Below are positions 1 through 11,795 of a stretch of 64,000 nt of DNA, piece after piece. Below the pieces are notes generated by a model. It searched no databases. It was not told the origin of the DNA and saw only the letters and a list, made by a program, of their open reading frames with translations. Source of the stretch: Brachynemurus nebulosus (Eukaryota; Arthropoda; Insecta; Neuroptera; Myrmeleontidae); contig JAPWDM010000003.1 in the NCBI GenBank assembly GCA_035578155.1, positions 19,432,916 through 19,496,915 on the forward strand, in the 5' to 3' direction. Within the stretch, counting starts at the first letter, position 1. The number at the start of each line of letters is the position of its first letter. The translations under genes were made by a program, and so were the position numbers.

Positions 1-198
1 TCCGAAGATTACTGTATTGCGCATAAACTACCCCTGGAACCCTTAGCCTCCTTGACACCAATGGGGGATAAATATCCCTCACGGGTGCCAAGGGCAGCTG
101 CTATAGGTGTCCTCACCACCATTATTATTATTATTCTGGCTATTATTATAATTTTAAAAAAATTAATAAATGGTCATTTAACTTCCCTACTCCGTTGA
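1..198 (+). CDS. 3' end of an unidentified membrane protein (partial)
   Basis: The frame starting at base 1 is open for 65 codons and stops at TGA 196-198, so the 5' part lies outside the window or behind an unseen splice site. The first ~40 codons have a more GC-rich, coding-like composition than the surrounding DNA. The peptide runs from a polar stretch (SEDYCIAHKLPLEPL) through a basic segment (YPSRVPRAAA) into an isoleucine-rich hydrophobic run of about 17 residues (IIIIILAIIIIL) followed by KK, as in a single-pass membrane anchor with a short cytoplasmic tail. I do not recognise the family. Part of the hydrophobic run is encoded by an (ATT)n tract, so an alternative is the 3' end of a LINE followed by its microsatellite tail. 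Confidence 0.45.
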   Translation, partial: SEDYCIAHKLPLEPLASLTPMGDKYPSRVPRAAAIGVLTTIIIIILAIIIILKKLINGHLTSLLR

Positions 199-1129
199 AC
201 GGAAATGTGTTTAAGCTATAAATCTATTGAATTATTTTTAAAAGTTTTTAATAAAATAAATTTTTTGTGTTAGAATTTTTATGAGAATTTATTATTGTTC
301 ATAAATTAATATTACAATTATATATACAGGTTGATTTTGAATTAAAAGTTTTTGTTATTATTGTAAACTGAACCTAATTTTCATAGAGAACAATACATAT
401 AATACACAAAATTTGCCAAGTGCGTATTAGATTCGCATGAAACCAAGGTTCCCAAGTGGTTAAAGTTTTTTTTACAAGAGATGTTACTAATAATTCCACG
501 TACATTAAAATGAAATTTCGGTTTCTTTAATCACTTTTCATTTTTAAGCTTCGTTTGTGAAACATTGAATTTCGAAGTTTATGTGTTAAGAAGTATAGAA
601 CTTTTAGAAATATAGAGAACTAAATTATTACGTCGTTGACCCTCACGTTAACACACGGGCAAGTAATATTGTCGAATAGGTATATTTATGTATTTTTGTA
701 ATGATCTCTGAAAATGTACTTAATTGTTCCATATGTGATTGTTATGAAAAGCTTTCACCACTGAGAGACTTTTATTTAATGCATATTTAACAAACCTTTG
801 GCGATTTAAAAATCAAAATAAAAATATATATTTTATGATAACTTTAATAGAAAGTTCTTAGATGAAGACCAGCTGTAACTTTTTCAGATTTTTTTTTTCA
901 TATTTCTCTTTTAAATTTCAGAAATTATCGATCGAAATTATCCGAAGTAGTTTTAATTGGAAGTTTGAAATACTACTCGAAATTTTTGAGATGATTTGGA
1001 ACAATAGTTTAAAAATTACGATTAAGCGATAAACGGTTACCTTGAATCTCAATATTTTATAAGCCAGGCTTCAAAATGGAAAATGATGAAAGGAACCTCA
1101 GCTTCATTTTAAGAGCTCTCTTTAATGTT
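199..1129. other. AT-rich DNA, no feature seen
   Basis: Very AT-rich sequence with no open frame of note, no repeats that I can pair within the window and no splice-flanked coding island. It could be a 3' UTR or intergenic DNA after the fragment at 1-198. Confidence 0.4.
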
Positions 1130-1480
1130 TGATATCTAGCACGATGTGAAAAGAAATGTTTATCACCACTTTCCAATCCGAGAAAGTACCTCAACATATT
1201 AAGAAAACAATTGTATTGCTTAAAATTAAATGAGTCCTAGACCTTTAGCACATAGATGCAAAATTTCATTTTCACTTCTTTCGTAGATCGAAAGATGTTG
1301 GATTTGCGGGGTGTGATGAGGGTCAGAGAAAGATAGTACAGCTACCGGGGTTGTAGCCAGGACGCCTGAAGTCATTGGTAGGGGCCCAGGCAAAACACGG
1401 GACTAATGAGATAGACAGACACGCAAACAGACATGATCATTTTATAGGGGTTCCGAAATTTATTTCTTCGATACCCTAAC
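1130..1480. repeat. Decayed interspersed-repeat tail
   Basis: The stretch holds a GC-richer block (about 1300-1400) ending in an AGACAGACACGCAAACAGAC-type run near 1411-1431. A run of this kind closes many arthropod interspersed repeats, and similar runs close the repeats at 6.4-7.1 kb and 45.4-45.8 kb here. No coding capacity or paired ends are visible. Confidence 0.35.
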
Positions 1481-4171
1481 AATACCGTTACCTACATAAT
1501 ATTTGAATGCGGCAAACATGCAAATTACTAAAGTATATAACAGAACACGTAGAAGTATTTCTAAGTATTTTGTTTACAATGTATTATAATGTTAAGACGA
1601 AAATGATAACAACAGGATTGAAAACAAGGGCATGATAACACGGAGGGGGTGGTGAGGGTTACAGGGTTACTCGGTGGAGGTGCATGAAGATAATTCACCA
1701 TGAAAATTATTCCTTCCACTAAATAACACGTTATTCAGTATAATGTATATTGTATGCAGTAAAATGTAGATGAATATAGGGTGTTTTTAAATTTTTCAAC
1801 CATTTTTTCGTTCATTTTTAGTGAACGCGTAGAGAAATAATTAAAATTGTGAAACGAATCTCTATATATAGATACCTATATTGAATAATTATCTTATGAA
1901 TTTTGATATAAGAAATTGAATTATACTGGGAGTCAATAATCTTTAAAAAAGTTTTAATACGTACAGCAAGATTAATAAAAGTGCAATAAGCTATGCTTCT
2001 TTACACACAGTGGTGTATAAAGTATAAAATTTCGCATAGATGTATGTAAAACACAGATTACCTAAATATTATTTTGTGCAGTAAATAAAGTTTCATAATA
2101 GTCGTATATTTATAAAATATAGAAAAAAGGAGATTTTAGGACTTAAGTTTGGAAACGTTTATTTTTCAGACGGCTACGCTAAGCCTGACAACATCTTAAT
2201 GACTTATCTAAAATGAAAGAAATTCAAGTTTTTATTAGTGGATAATAGTATACGACCCGTGACCAAACGGATATTGAATTTTTTTTAAATGTAAATCTTT
2301 TGTTGAATAGTAATCTTAAGATAATTTTTTTATTATAAAAAAATTATAAAATACCCGCCAGAATAAAATACCTTCCGTTCATCGAAACAGCTTTTGGAAT
2401 ATCAGGCTCACAATATCTGTGCTTTTTAAAAGACATGGAAAAGCAAATTAGTGGTTTTAAGGATAATTTTTTTTTAAAACAAAAATACTGGTGTGTTATT
2501 AGAACATTGCTATTTATGTCCGTAACAATAATATATTTACTAATATCATTTTTCTGTGCAAATTATACTAAAATAGTTAAATTATTTGTTACTCCAACAA
2601 TTTGCCATTTGTCATTGTAGTCATTTAAAAACATAATTTTTTAGTTACGGCAATAAATAAATTTATGTACGACTGAATCATAGAAGCCTATTTTACTACA
2701 CTGTTAAGAGATGTGTAAAGTAGTACTTAATGGCACTAGTTACGTAATGAAAAAGCAAAAACCTCTAGTGTTATAAAGAATTAATGGCCTACTAAATAAA
2801 AAATTCAGTTTCACAAAAACAGAAAACATGCTAACTTTATTTGTATGGCATATGTACAAATATATACATATGTAACTAATTACAGAATTTGTCGTATTAA
2901 CTATCAGTATTCCAGCAATTTTTCCTTCTTTTTTATTTAAATATTGACAAATTTTCTTGAAGAATCTTCTAAAAAATATTACAATATTTAATTAACTTCA
3001 AATGACTGACAATAACAACCATAGCATGTTTTAACACATATCTAATAAATTTTTCTGTGCCAATATATCTTAATTTTTATCTAGAATATAGACGTCAAAT
3101 TTATAAATTCGTTTTTTATCGATAATTTGGAATTTTAGTAGACGAACATAAAGCTTTGTACGCAACCCGTACATAATTTGACTTTATGAACTCGTCTTTT
3201 TTTTTATTGACCATAAGCACGACTCGTTCAGAAAGTACTTGTTACATAAATAGTTATTTTTCGATAATGTATTTCACTAAAAAAATTGGTTGTTTTTCGG
3301 TTGCGAAAACTAAAATTTTTTTTAGTGTGAAGGTACTTTCCACTCACCGCTATGTGTATGTTTGTATCTTTATCTGTTCATAATGTTGTATGACATTATC
3401 TAATTTTAATTATTTATAATTTAATTAATAATTAATTTACTTTAAATGTTAACATTTGTTGATGGTGGAAGAGAGCCCGGTAACCTATGTGTGCTAACTA
3501 ACATAGCGAATGTAGTGTGTTGTATACGTTTTTAGGTAATGTTGAATTAATTTGAAAAAGCGGCCTTAATTAAATAATGAATAAAATTCTATTAATAAAT
3601 CATGAATTTCCCTGTTTGTTCCGAAATGTACTTTACGAGCGGTAATATTATTTCTATTCAGTCATGATGCTCCAAGCTCATTTCTGAGTGTATATACCTA
3701 CATAGAAATGAATGCAAAGGTAAAAGAAACAATTTGGTTGGAGGTAGAATTTATATTCAAAACAATTATTTATAATGCATAATTCGGATTTGACATATTT
3801 CTTCAAAATTTACAGCTTTGAAAATACAAATTTCGTTAAAATTATTATGAGATTTTGCTGCAGCATACAATTGGGATCAAAAATTCGACACTGTTGTGAA
3901 AATAGGTATAAATGAGTTAGTTAACAATTGATGAATATTATATTAATATTATATACACTTATCGAAAAAATAAAGGGAGCGCAAAAATATTCAAATTTCA
4001 AATTTCAAATTTTTAACTTTATTTAATTGCTACACAAATAGGTATATTTTTTTTTTAATTAGCAAACAGGTATATTTTAATTATTTATCTTATAAATATT
4101 TATATTAAATTATTTTAGTAAGTAATAAAGTAAAAAATGGAGTAATTTTTTTTAACGTATTTTAAAGTACA
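1481..4171. other. AT-rich DNA, no feature seen
   Basis: About 2.7 kb of AT-rich sequence. Short ORFs at 2435-2620 and 3186-3383 are composed of AT-rich codons, are not splice-flanked and look like chance. No inverted or tandem repeats stood out. Confidence 0.4.
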
Positions 4172-4173
4172 TA

Positions 4174-5506
4174 GGGGAAAGTATCATAAATCGTACCGTT
4201 GCCTTAATCGTACCATGGCAAAATTTCGTATTAGAATGTATTTTTTTGACATCTATCTGTTGTCGTTTAAATTATTTTATAAAATAATTGTCATAAAAAT
4301 TAACAGCTAGCAGTGTAAACACCGAAACACAAATTTATAACAATTTTAAGTTTTGACCAGTGTTTCATGTAAATTTTGAGTCATTTTTATAAGACTTTGT
4401 TGAAGAATATGGTAGATATTAACAACTAATTTGAAATTTATTCAGTAAAGTAATACATTAGTTTTATTTTCAACTAATTTTTATTTTCCTAACCTCATTA
4501 GTTAATGTAATATACTCTTTTTTTCAAAAAGTAACATAGTTGCCTATATTGTACTAGTACTGGTACGATACAGAAAACTGATAACACGTAATTACCTAAA
4601 TCGTACCCTTAAAAAGTATTAACAAAAAATTGCGAAAGTAAAATAACTAAAATTATTTCGTTTGCATTTGTAACCTGTATTATATTTTTAGAATATATTA
4701 TAATACCTATAAAACTTTTTTCTGTTTTTTAGAATAAATATGTGTGAGAAAAGAAAATATTACAATTGGTCAGAAGCAGATATAGAGATTGCTTTAAAAT
4801 TATACTGAAATAAGATGTATGGCTCTAATGAATGTTATGTTATTTATATAAAATTCTAAAGTCTATATTTAGAAGGCACTTAAAATGTTTAAATTTTGGA
4901 GTTAAGGACCATAAATATTAACAGGACACCCGATAATTTTCAATCAATAAATAGAAGGCTACATACTAAAATTTGAAGAACGCTTCTTTGGCCTTACCAT
5001 ATTTGATGTACGAAGATTAACATATTAAGTAGTAAAACGAAACAAAATTCCTCATAATTCTAACAAAAGTAACGTAATGGTTGAGAAAAAGTGGGTCTAC
5101 TGTTTTATGAGTCGATATCCCAATTCGCATTTGTTGATTTTTTTGTTTTTAGTAAAACAATGATTTTTTAAAAAATATGAGGATATTTCCTTTGTCACCT
5201 TATGACTAAAACAAATTCTGTTTTTAAAATTTAATAGCATTTATTTAAGTAATATTTGTTGGTACGACTTAAGAATCTCGTGGTACGAATTATGAATCTA
5301 GTTTCCTAAATTGATACTAATTGCACTAATCTTAATTTTTATATTTTTTAAGCATTTTTGATTTAGTTTTCTTATTAAAACATGACAGGATGGATAGAAA
5401 AAACTTCAAACTTTCATTCTAACATAAAATTTTTGCCAAATTTTTAAAAATATTTACATAAAATCAGAAAATGTACAAAGTGGTTTCAAATTAGGCAACT
5501 CTCCCC
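4174..5506 (+). mobile_element. pogo-type (Tc1/mariner superfamily) element, decayed
   Basis: The element begins GGGGAAAGT after a TA (4172-4173) and ends ACTCTCCCC before a TA (5507-5508), giving short imperfect terminal inverted repeats and the TA target duplication expected of this superfamily. Subterminal ATCGTACC-like motifs recur near both ends (4186-4215, 5260-5290). At 1.33 kb it is shorter than an autonomous pogo element (usually 2 kb or more), and only the N-terminal part of a transposase is left inside. It is best read as an internally deleted, non-autonomous copy. Confidence 0.75.
4740..5163 (+). pseudogene. pogo-like transposase, N-terminal remnant with frameshifts
   Basis: An ATG at 4740 follows a strong acceptor-like tract (CTGTTTTTTAG, 4722-4732). 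The first segment reads MCEKRKYYNWSEADIEIALK and matches the start of a psq-type helix-turn-helix. A stop at 4806-4808 and later frame changes break it. In shifted frames the segments KILKSIFRRHLK (about 4851), FEERFFGLTIFDVRRLTY (about 4974-5027) and KIPHNSNKSNVMVEKKW follow, in the order found in pogo/Tigger transposases, whose CENP-B-like DNA-binding half contains such motifs (known family pattern: 'RFFGLT..D.RRLA' and 'IPH.FNK'). The last frame stops at 5161-5163. The DDE catalytic domain is absent, so no active enzyme can be made. The match rests on motif recognition only. Confidence 0.75.
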
Positions 5507-5508
5507 TA

Positions 5509-6119
5509 ATAATTTGTTAGTGGATATATTATTTGTAAATATTCTTCATAGTATGGAAGGTATAGAATGCATAACTCAAGTCTTTAGTATAAACTTCTTT
5601 TTAAATCCCTAAGAATTAATATAAACGTTCCTACATATTAAATACCGAACTGAAGTTCTGAATTGAATTTGATTTGACATTCAAATGACATTATCGAATT
5701 TAAAATACTTGATTTACTCGAATTGGAAATTCTAGTGTTTGTTGGAACATACCTATTTGTCAGATACAAAACTTTCTTAATTATAATTATATTAATATTG
5801 TTGTTTTTATGTTGTCAATTTCTTGCACAATTATTAACTAATTTTGACAGGTAAACGATGATTAATTATACATCGTTAATTAAAGTCTGTTAATGAGTGT
5901 TACTTGCGTCGTAAGTTAACATTTTCATTAACTTACGACAAAGACATATTCGAATCTATAAATAGTTAAAAAAAAAAGATTTTATGATTACAAACAAAAC
6001 ATATTTCATTTGACGTCATAAATATAGAAAATAGAACACTGTGTGGGCATCCCGATTGTTTCTTATTATAATACGTTTATACAGACAGTTCCAGGACATA
6101 CTAATATTTGTTTAATTAT
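5509..6119. other. AT-rich DNA between two elements, with one small hairpin
   Basis: Apart from a perfect 12-bp stem (GTCGTAAGTTAA / TTAACTTACGAC, 5908-5919 and 5928-5939, 8-base loop), nothing is recognisable. The hairpin could be the centre of a decayed MITE; I found no flanking duplication. Confidence 0.4.
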
Positions 6120-6351
6120 GATTACTATTGGTCTAAGAGTTGGCTACATAAAATAACTTGTTATCGCTACATGGCTGATTTCTTTTGTAAAAGGATCCTT
6201 TTTTACAGCCAAGTTCAAATAATCTTGTCTGCCAGCTCAATCTCGTGGCTTAACGCAGGAAACGGCCGCTTAAATAGTTAAATTTCGATATTAAAAATTA
6301 TTGAAAATTTTGTAAGATATATGTGTTGTAACTATGGAAACAGGTTTTAGT

Positions 6352-7340
6352 TTAACATTTTTTATTATTATTATTTTCAATTTATTCTTAGAAAACGCGT
6401 GAAATTGTTGGCAGAGAGCTTTTTGGTGACGAAAGTGCCGGCAGACAGCGAGAAAGTGGCGTAAGATTGTAAAATAAAAAATTCATCACATGCTTGCATG
6501 TAGATTGATTGAATGTTAAATTGAATTTTTTTATGAATATATCATAAAAAAAGATCAATGAATTTTTGTGAGACATTTTCCCGAAGTTAAGAGTATCTTG
6601 GATGTTGGGCAGTAACTTATCACCATACCAAATTTCATCAAAATCCGTCCAATAGTTTTTGCGTAATGCATGCACATGCTCAAAATGGTTTTTGTATTCT
6701 CCCGAGGTAAGGATACATTTTTCCGTATTAAAAATTATCCTAAGTATTGATGCAGGTAATAAGCTATCACCACACCAAATTTCATCAAAATCCTTTCAAT
6801 AGTTTTTGCGTAATGTGTCCATCTGCTCAAAATATTTTTTTCTATTTTCCCATGGGAATGAGACATTTTCCCGGAGTATCTTGGATGTTGACCCAGGCAA
6901 TAACTTACCACCATACCAAATTTTATTAAAATCCGTCCAATAATTTTTGAGTAATGTGTGCACATGCTCAGAATGGTTGTCCTATTTTCCCGTGGGAATG
7001 AGACATTTTCCCGAAGTAAAAAGTATCCTATATGCTGACCTAGGTAATAAGTTATCATCACACCAAATTTCATTAAAATTTGTCCAATCGTTTTTGCATG
7101 ATGCGTGAATAGACAGACAGACAGACAAAAATTTTAAAAATCGCTATTTTGGTATCTACATCGATAACTATTTACAGTACCAGTACAATTGTACAATTTT
7201 CAAAAAATATTCAATGTACAGAAATGATCTACCTATAATAAAACTGTACAAAAATGTATAAGTAGTTTTATTATACATAGGTATAAGAAGGTATGTATAG
7301 ATGTATAGATAATAAAATTTTGAAAATAAAAACGGGAAAT
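6352..7340. repeat. Inserted tandem repeat with ~155-bp units
   Basis: At least four diverged units (starting near 6545, 6700, 6860 and 7005) repeat the order 'GAGACATTTTCCCG - AGTATC - GGTAATAAGTTATCACCA - ACCAAATTTCATCAAAAT - TCCAATAGTTTTTGCGTAAT'. The array ends in an AGACAGACAGACAGAC run at about 7113-7128. It interrupts the left arm of the foldback element; the right arm passes directly from terminal block to minisatellite. ORFs here on both strands are by-products of the repeat. The unit resembles tails of arthropod interspersed repeats, but I cannot assign it to a superfamily. Confidence 0.6.
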
Positions 7341-7354
7341 AATTATTTGAGCAG

Positions 7355-7537
7355 TCTTTTATACATTTGGTCAGTTACCTTGGTCAGCTAAAAATGTAAA
7401 CGGTCAGTATTATATTTTTTTAGCAGTATTAAATCAACTCGAGCAGTAAAACGTGGTCGGTAATAAAAATGAATTTGGTCATTTATTTTTTCTTACAGTT
7501 GTCAGTAAAATAACTAAATGGTCAGTAAAATAAAAAA
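7355..7537 (+). repeat. Minisatellite of the left foldback arm
   Basis: Degenerate units of about 18-20 bp around a GGTCAGTAAAAT core, with variants GAGCAGT, GGTCGGTAAT and GTTGTCAGT. The array continues after the HINE at 9569-9665 (AAATGGTTAGTAAAATAACT and following), so the HINE split it. Confidence 0.7.
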
Positions 7538-9568
7538 CGCCGTGAGCAGCGGGGCCCCATCACGGTAGTCGAATTTCCCCCTTCATCTTCGGTATTGAAT
7601 GTTTACAAGCGAAATGTGATTGAAAGTCTACAACCGAATTGTCATTTTGTTGGTTTCAAAACTGGTGATGAGTGTTCGGCTGATCGAGGCTTTAAAAAAA
7701 GGTTTTAAGTATTTAAGGGTTGTATCTCAGTAAATTTCAATTTTGTGCCGAAAACAGGTAGCAGAAAAAAAACCAACACAATTCGTACGAGGGCATTCCT
7801 GCCCATGTTTATCCGCTAATTGCCTTTATGTTTTAGTTTTAAATATTAAAAAAGGACCTTAAATAGTAAACTGGAAGGCCTTTATAAAGATATTTTTTCA
7901 TTCAAAAAAAAAAAAAAAAATAAAAAAAAATAAAAAAAATAAAAAAAAATTATTTCTTCGGTATTGAGTGTCTACAAGCGAAATATAATTGAAACTCCAC
8001 AAGCGATTTGTAATTTTGGTGGTTTCAAAACTGATAATGAGTGTCCGGTTGATCGGGGCTTTATAAAAAGATTTTAAGTTTTTAAGGGCTGAATCTCAGT
8101 AAATTTCAATTTTGTGCCGATAGAAGTTAACAGGGAAAAAGCCAAAACAATTCGTACGAGGGCATTTCTATCCATGCTTATCCGCCAATTGCCTTTGTGT
8201 TTTACTTTTAAATATTAAAAAAGGAACTTAAATAGTAAACTGGAAGGCTTTTATGAAGATATTTTTTCTTTCCAAAAAAATCCAAAATTTCTATTTTATA
8301 AATAATAAAAATCCAAAATTCCTAAATAATAATTAAATAAATAAATAAACAGTGACTTTAATAACATTTGCAAATTACTTAATATGTATGTATTTCATTT
8401 GTTAAAAAATTGTATTCACTTTTTTTAAATTTTTTAAAATTACTATTCGCCTACTTGTATTTAGAATAAACATAATGCTTTTAAAACACATTTAACAATA
8501 GCATTCAATTCCGATGTAAAAATGGGAGAAGTGGGGGGAAAAGTGATGTGGACTCCCTACAAGGTACTAGCTGGATACTAACTGAATACACGTACAAAAT
8601 TTCAGCCCTCTAGGTTTCCTTATGGAGTCTCTAGACGTGTTAGAAAACAAGCAAAAAAATTAAGGAAATATTGGCGTAAAAATCGTGGGGGTAAGGGTTA
8701 AAAGTTGAAACCTCCAAAAAACAGTGTCTGGCTATTAGCTTAACCTGTACACCAAATTTCAGCCCTCTAGGTTTATTTGGGGAGATTTTGACCCGAACGA
8801 AACTGTTAAAAAACAAGAAAAATCATGTTCTTTTGGGTATAAAAATGATGGGGGTAGGGGTTAAAAGTCGAGACCCCCAAAAGGCACCCCCTTGATACTA
8901 ACTCAATCCGAATACAAAATTTCAGCCCTCTAGGTTTATTCGGGTGACCTGTGCGAGTGGTACAAACTTCGAAAACGTCGAAAATGCATGAAATTGTAGC
9001 TTAAAAATGAGGGGGGTGGGGGTAAAATATTAAAACCTCCAAAAAGCACAACCTAGGTACGAACTTTATCAACACACCAAATTTCAACCCTCTACGTTAA
9101 TTCTGGGGGGCTGGGGGCCTGTTAGATCCAGCGAAAATCGTTTTTCCCCCCTCTACTCCCACCATATCATCCTAGGAAGCTGAATTTTGGATATGTTGTA
9201 GATAATTGACCGAAACATTATTTAAAACCGATTTGGAAAAGTTTTATTGCTTTTCCGGCCCCCACCACCCCCTTAAAGGTCGGGTCCGAAAAAAAATTTG
9301 CCCAAAATTTGACCGCACTTTGATAGTATTGTTGTGCATCGGAATAAGCCCCACTTACCAAATTTCATCTCTTAACTTCCATAGGGGGGCCCTACACATA
9401 TTAAAAGGTTGCGGGAAAATATATATATATATATATATATCAGACATCTTTTTTTTTTACATAATCGTGTTCTACGGGTCCGAAAACGGATAGCGCCCCT
9501 GGTCTCGCCTCTCGCAGCTCTTATCGTATAGACTGTATAAGTCTAATTTTTCGGAGAAAATTCGACTA
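7538..9568 (-). mobile_element. HINE (Helentron-type, non-autonomous) copy 1, mosaic 3' region
   Basis: Read on the minus strand, the element starts TAGTCGAATTTTC (subterminal repeat) and ends GAAATTCGACTACCGTGATG...CTCACGGCG. The 3' end has a CCGTGA/TCACGG hairpin with a GGGGCCCC loop core. Subterminal inverted repeats plus a 3' hairpin, a (TA)n tract near the 5' end (about 9419-9440) and no protein-coding capacity fit the DINE-1/HINE plan. The body holds four or so diverged modules of ~160 bp with 'ATTTCAGCCCTCTAGG' and 'GGGGTAAGGGTTAAAAG'. Unlike copies at 40 and 42 kb it carries two 3' modules (7570-7965 and 7966-8345) separated by an A-rich tract. It lies inside the minisatellite of the foldback element, so it is the younger insertion. 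Confidence 0.75.
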
Positions 9569-9665
9569 ATAAATGGTTAGTAAAATAACTAAATGGTCAG
9601 TATAATGACTAAATGGTCAGTAAAATGTCTAAACGGGCAGTTAAATAAATAATTTGCCAGTTCCC
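9569..9665 (+). repeat. Minisatellite of the left foldback arm, continued
   Basis: Four to five further GGTCAGTAAAAT-type units resume directly after the HINE. Together with 7355-7537 they form one array split by the insertion. Confidence 0.65.
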
Positions 9666-10965
9666 AGAATACAATAAAAGTCAAACGTTATTTTGGTTGA
9701 AAATAGTGTGAAATTTGACCCAAAAATGATGAATATTTTGCGATAGCGCAGCGCGAAAATTAATGTTTGTTATTTTGTTTTATGAAAAATACAATTAGGA
9801 GGCTAGCAAAATAAGATTAGTCTAAGCACACTTATCCTAAAGGACCTAAAGGAATTATATTTTCAATGAAATATATTTCAATTATATTATAATATATTCA
9901 ATGAAATGTTATAATTGAATTTCAACAATTAAAATTCTAGTTCTTTTACCGTTATAGAATTTTGTAAATCTAAGTTAACAAAATATGGTTGAAAAGAAAT
10001 TCATATACAGAGTGTTTCCAACAACCAAGGACACATAAATTTTAACATAGGGAAAACTTGTTATAATCAAAGAGAGCTATACGACAAAATAATGTTCAAA
10101 AATAATTTAAAACCAATAACAGTAAATTTATTGAAATAATTGTAAATGAATCTTAATCTAATATTGAAATGTTTATTAATAAATAATACTACTTAGGGAG
10201 CGACCATAAGCTACCATTTTGGTTAATTTTTGAACCCCTACCCCTTCCATGTACACTACAAGTGACTTTTGCCCCCCCCCCCCAATAATGGAGTGTAGGT
10301 TTTTTTCTTACCAATTCCAAAAAAAACATTCAAATAAAATAATAACCTTTTTATTATAAAATATGAAAATTAAGGCACTTTTTGGCAGCTTATTCAAATT
10401 TCCTTAAAAATCACGTTCTCTGACAGTAAGAATTTTAATGTAAAAATTGTGTGACCACATGGTTACATAATTCGCTTGAGGAAGTATTGTTTAATTCAAA
10501 ATATTCAAAATATTAAGCATCTCACAAGTAATTCAAGATTACCTATTCATGAATTTTCACATTCAAATTCATGTTTGTTTAACTTTTCCAAATAATACTA
10601 TACGTAACTCGATTTTGACTCTTCCATTTCCACAGGTAATCCAGCGTAGTTTTCAATAAAATCATTTTTTTATTTTGGTTTAAATTAAGGTTTCTTTCCA
10701 GTTAAAAATGTATTTCGGTTTTAAATTATTTAAATAAATCATTTTCGTAGTGCATACTTTTTTTATTTCACCCAAAATCTAGAAGAAAACGAAGATGTTA
10801 AATTATTATTTTTTAGGTAAATTACTTGGATACAACTCTTTATGTTTGTAAAAGTTTACATTTTTTTTTCTAAATATCTATTGTTAGCTTCAATTTTAGT
10901 AATAAAAATTATTTAAATATTTTTTACTGCTTTAGTATTTATAAAACCACCTATTTCAAAATTTT
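9666..10965. other. Central part of the foldback element
   Basis: AT-rich, without a recognisable transposase. A C-rich block at 10230-10300, including a 12-base C run (10272-10283) and 'AATAATGGAGTGTAGG', looks like part of another interspersed repeat. A CAGAGTGTTTCC motif after TA near 10007 could be one end of a small element whose partner I did not find. Confidence 0.4.
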
Positions 10966-11204
10966 TAACTGACCAATTTCGATTTAATAACTGCTCACAA
11001 GTTACTGATCAATTATTAATTTTACTGACCAATTAAATTTTTAACAAGCCAAGTATATATTGAACTGCTCATTTCAAAATATTCTACTGTCCGTTTCTAT
11101 TTTTTTTACTGCTCACATTTTACCGCCAAGTCTGTTATTAAACTTACCGTTTATATTTTCTTACTGACCAAAACTGTAATTTTCTACCGACCATTTAAAT
11201 CATA
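10966..11204 (-). repeat. Minisatellite of the right foldback arm
   Basis: Degenerate units around TTACTGACCA / ACTGCTCAC, the reverse complement of the left-arm minisatellite at 7355-7537 and 9569-9665. It joins directly to the right terminal block at about 11205. Confidence 0.65.
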
Positions 11205-11795
11205 GCCAATAAAAACTGTTTCTATAGTTATGACACATGTATCTGACAAAATTTTTAATAATTTTTAATATCGATATTTAACTATTTAAGCGGCCGTTCC
11301 CTGCGTTAAGCCACGGGAATGAGCTGGCAGACAAGATTATTTGAACTTGGCTATAAAAAAGGATCCTTTTACAAAAGAAATCAGCCATGTAGCGATAACA
11401 AGATTTTTTATGTTGCCGGCTCTCAATCTATATTGCTATCTTATACAAATCGTAATAAATTTAACTTTCTACGTCATCGTGAATCTTCTTTTTTTCTTTT
11501 TTTTTTTTGCACAAGGTGATTAACCAATTTTGAAACGAGTTGACTTTTGAATTTTTATTCATTATCAAGAATAATAGAAAAATATTATTTAGGAGACTAT
11601 GTGTTTATAATATGTATTTCTGATGATATGCATAAAATGACAATTTGACAAAACTGGTAGTGGACTCATTCTTTTTAACATAATTTTAATATTCGTTTGA
11701 TAATACCTAACTGAAAAACTCAAATATTATTACAAATAAAGCTGAGATTTTTAGTGAAGAGCGATCACTGCGAGAACAATTGAAGACGTGAGTGG

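Larger units (their letters stand above)
6120..11430. mobile_element. Foldback-like element with long inverted arms, carrying later insertions
   Basis: The left end (about 6120-6350) and right end (about 11205-11430) are reverse complements over roughly 220 bp. Shared landmarks include GATAACAAG/CTTGTTATC, AAGGATCC, GCCAGCTCA and CTTAACGCAGG. Inside the terminal blocks both arms carry the same minisatellite in opposite orientation (TGGTCAGTAAAAT-type on the left, ATTTTACTGACCA-type on the right). Arms with internal tandem repeats are the hallmark of Foldback-type elements. No transposase is visible. The left arm is interrupted twice: by a foreign tandem repeat (about 6352-7340) and by a HINE (7538-9568). 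The outermost bases and the target duplication could not be fixed. Confidence 0.65.

Noticed and set aside
6735..7073. 112-codon minus-strand ORF
   Set aside because: It spans diverged ~155-bp tandem units inside an inserted repeat and is open on the other strand too.
11319..11523. Two overlapping ORFs at the right foldback terminus
   Set aside because: Shadow frames over the terminal inverted repeat; the complementary copy at 6.2 kb is not open in the same way.
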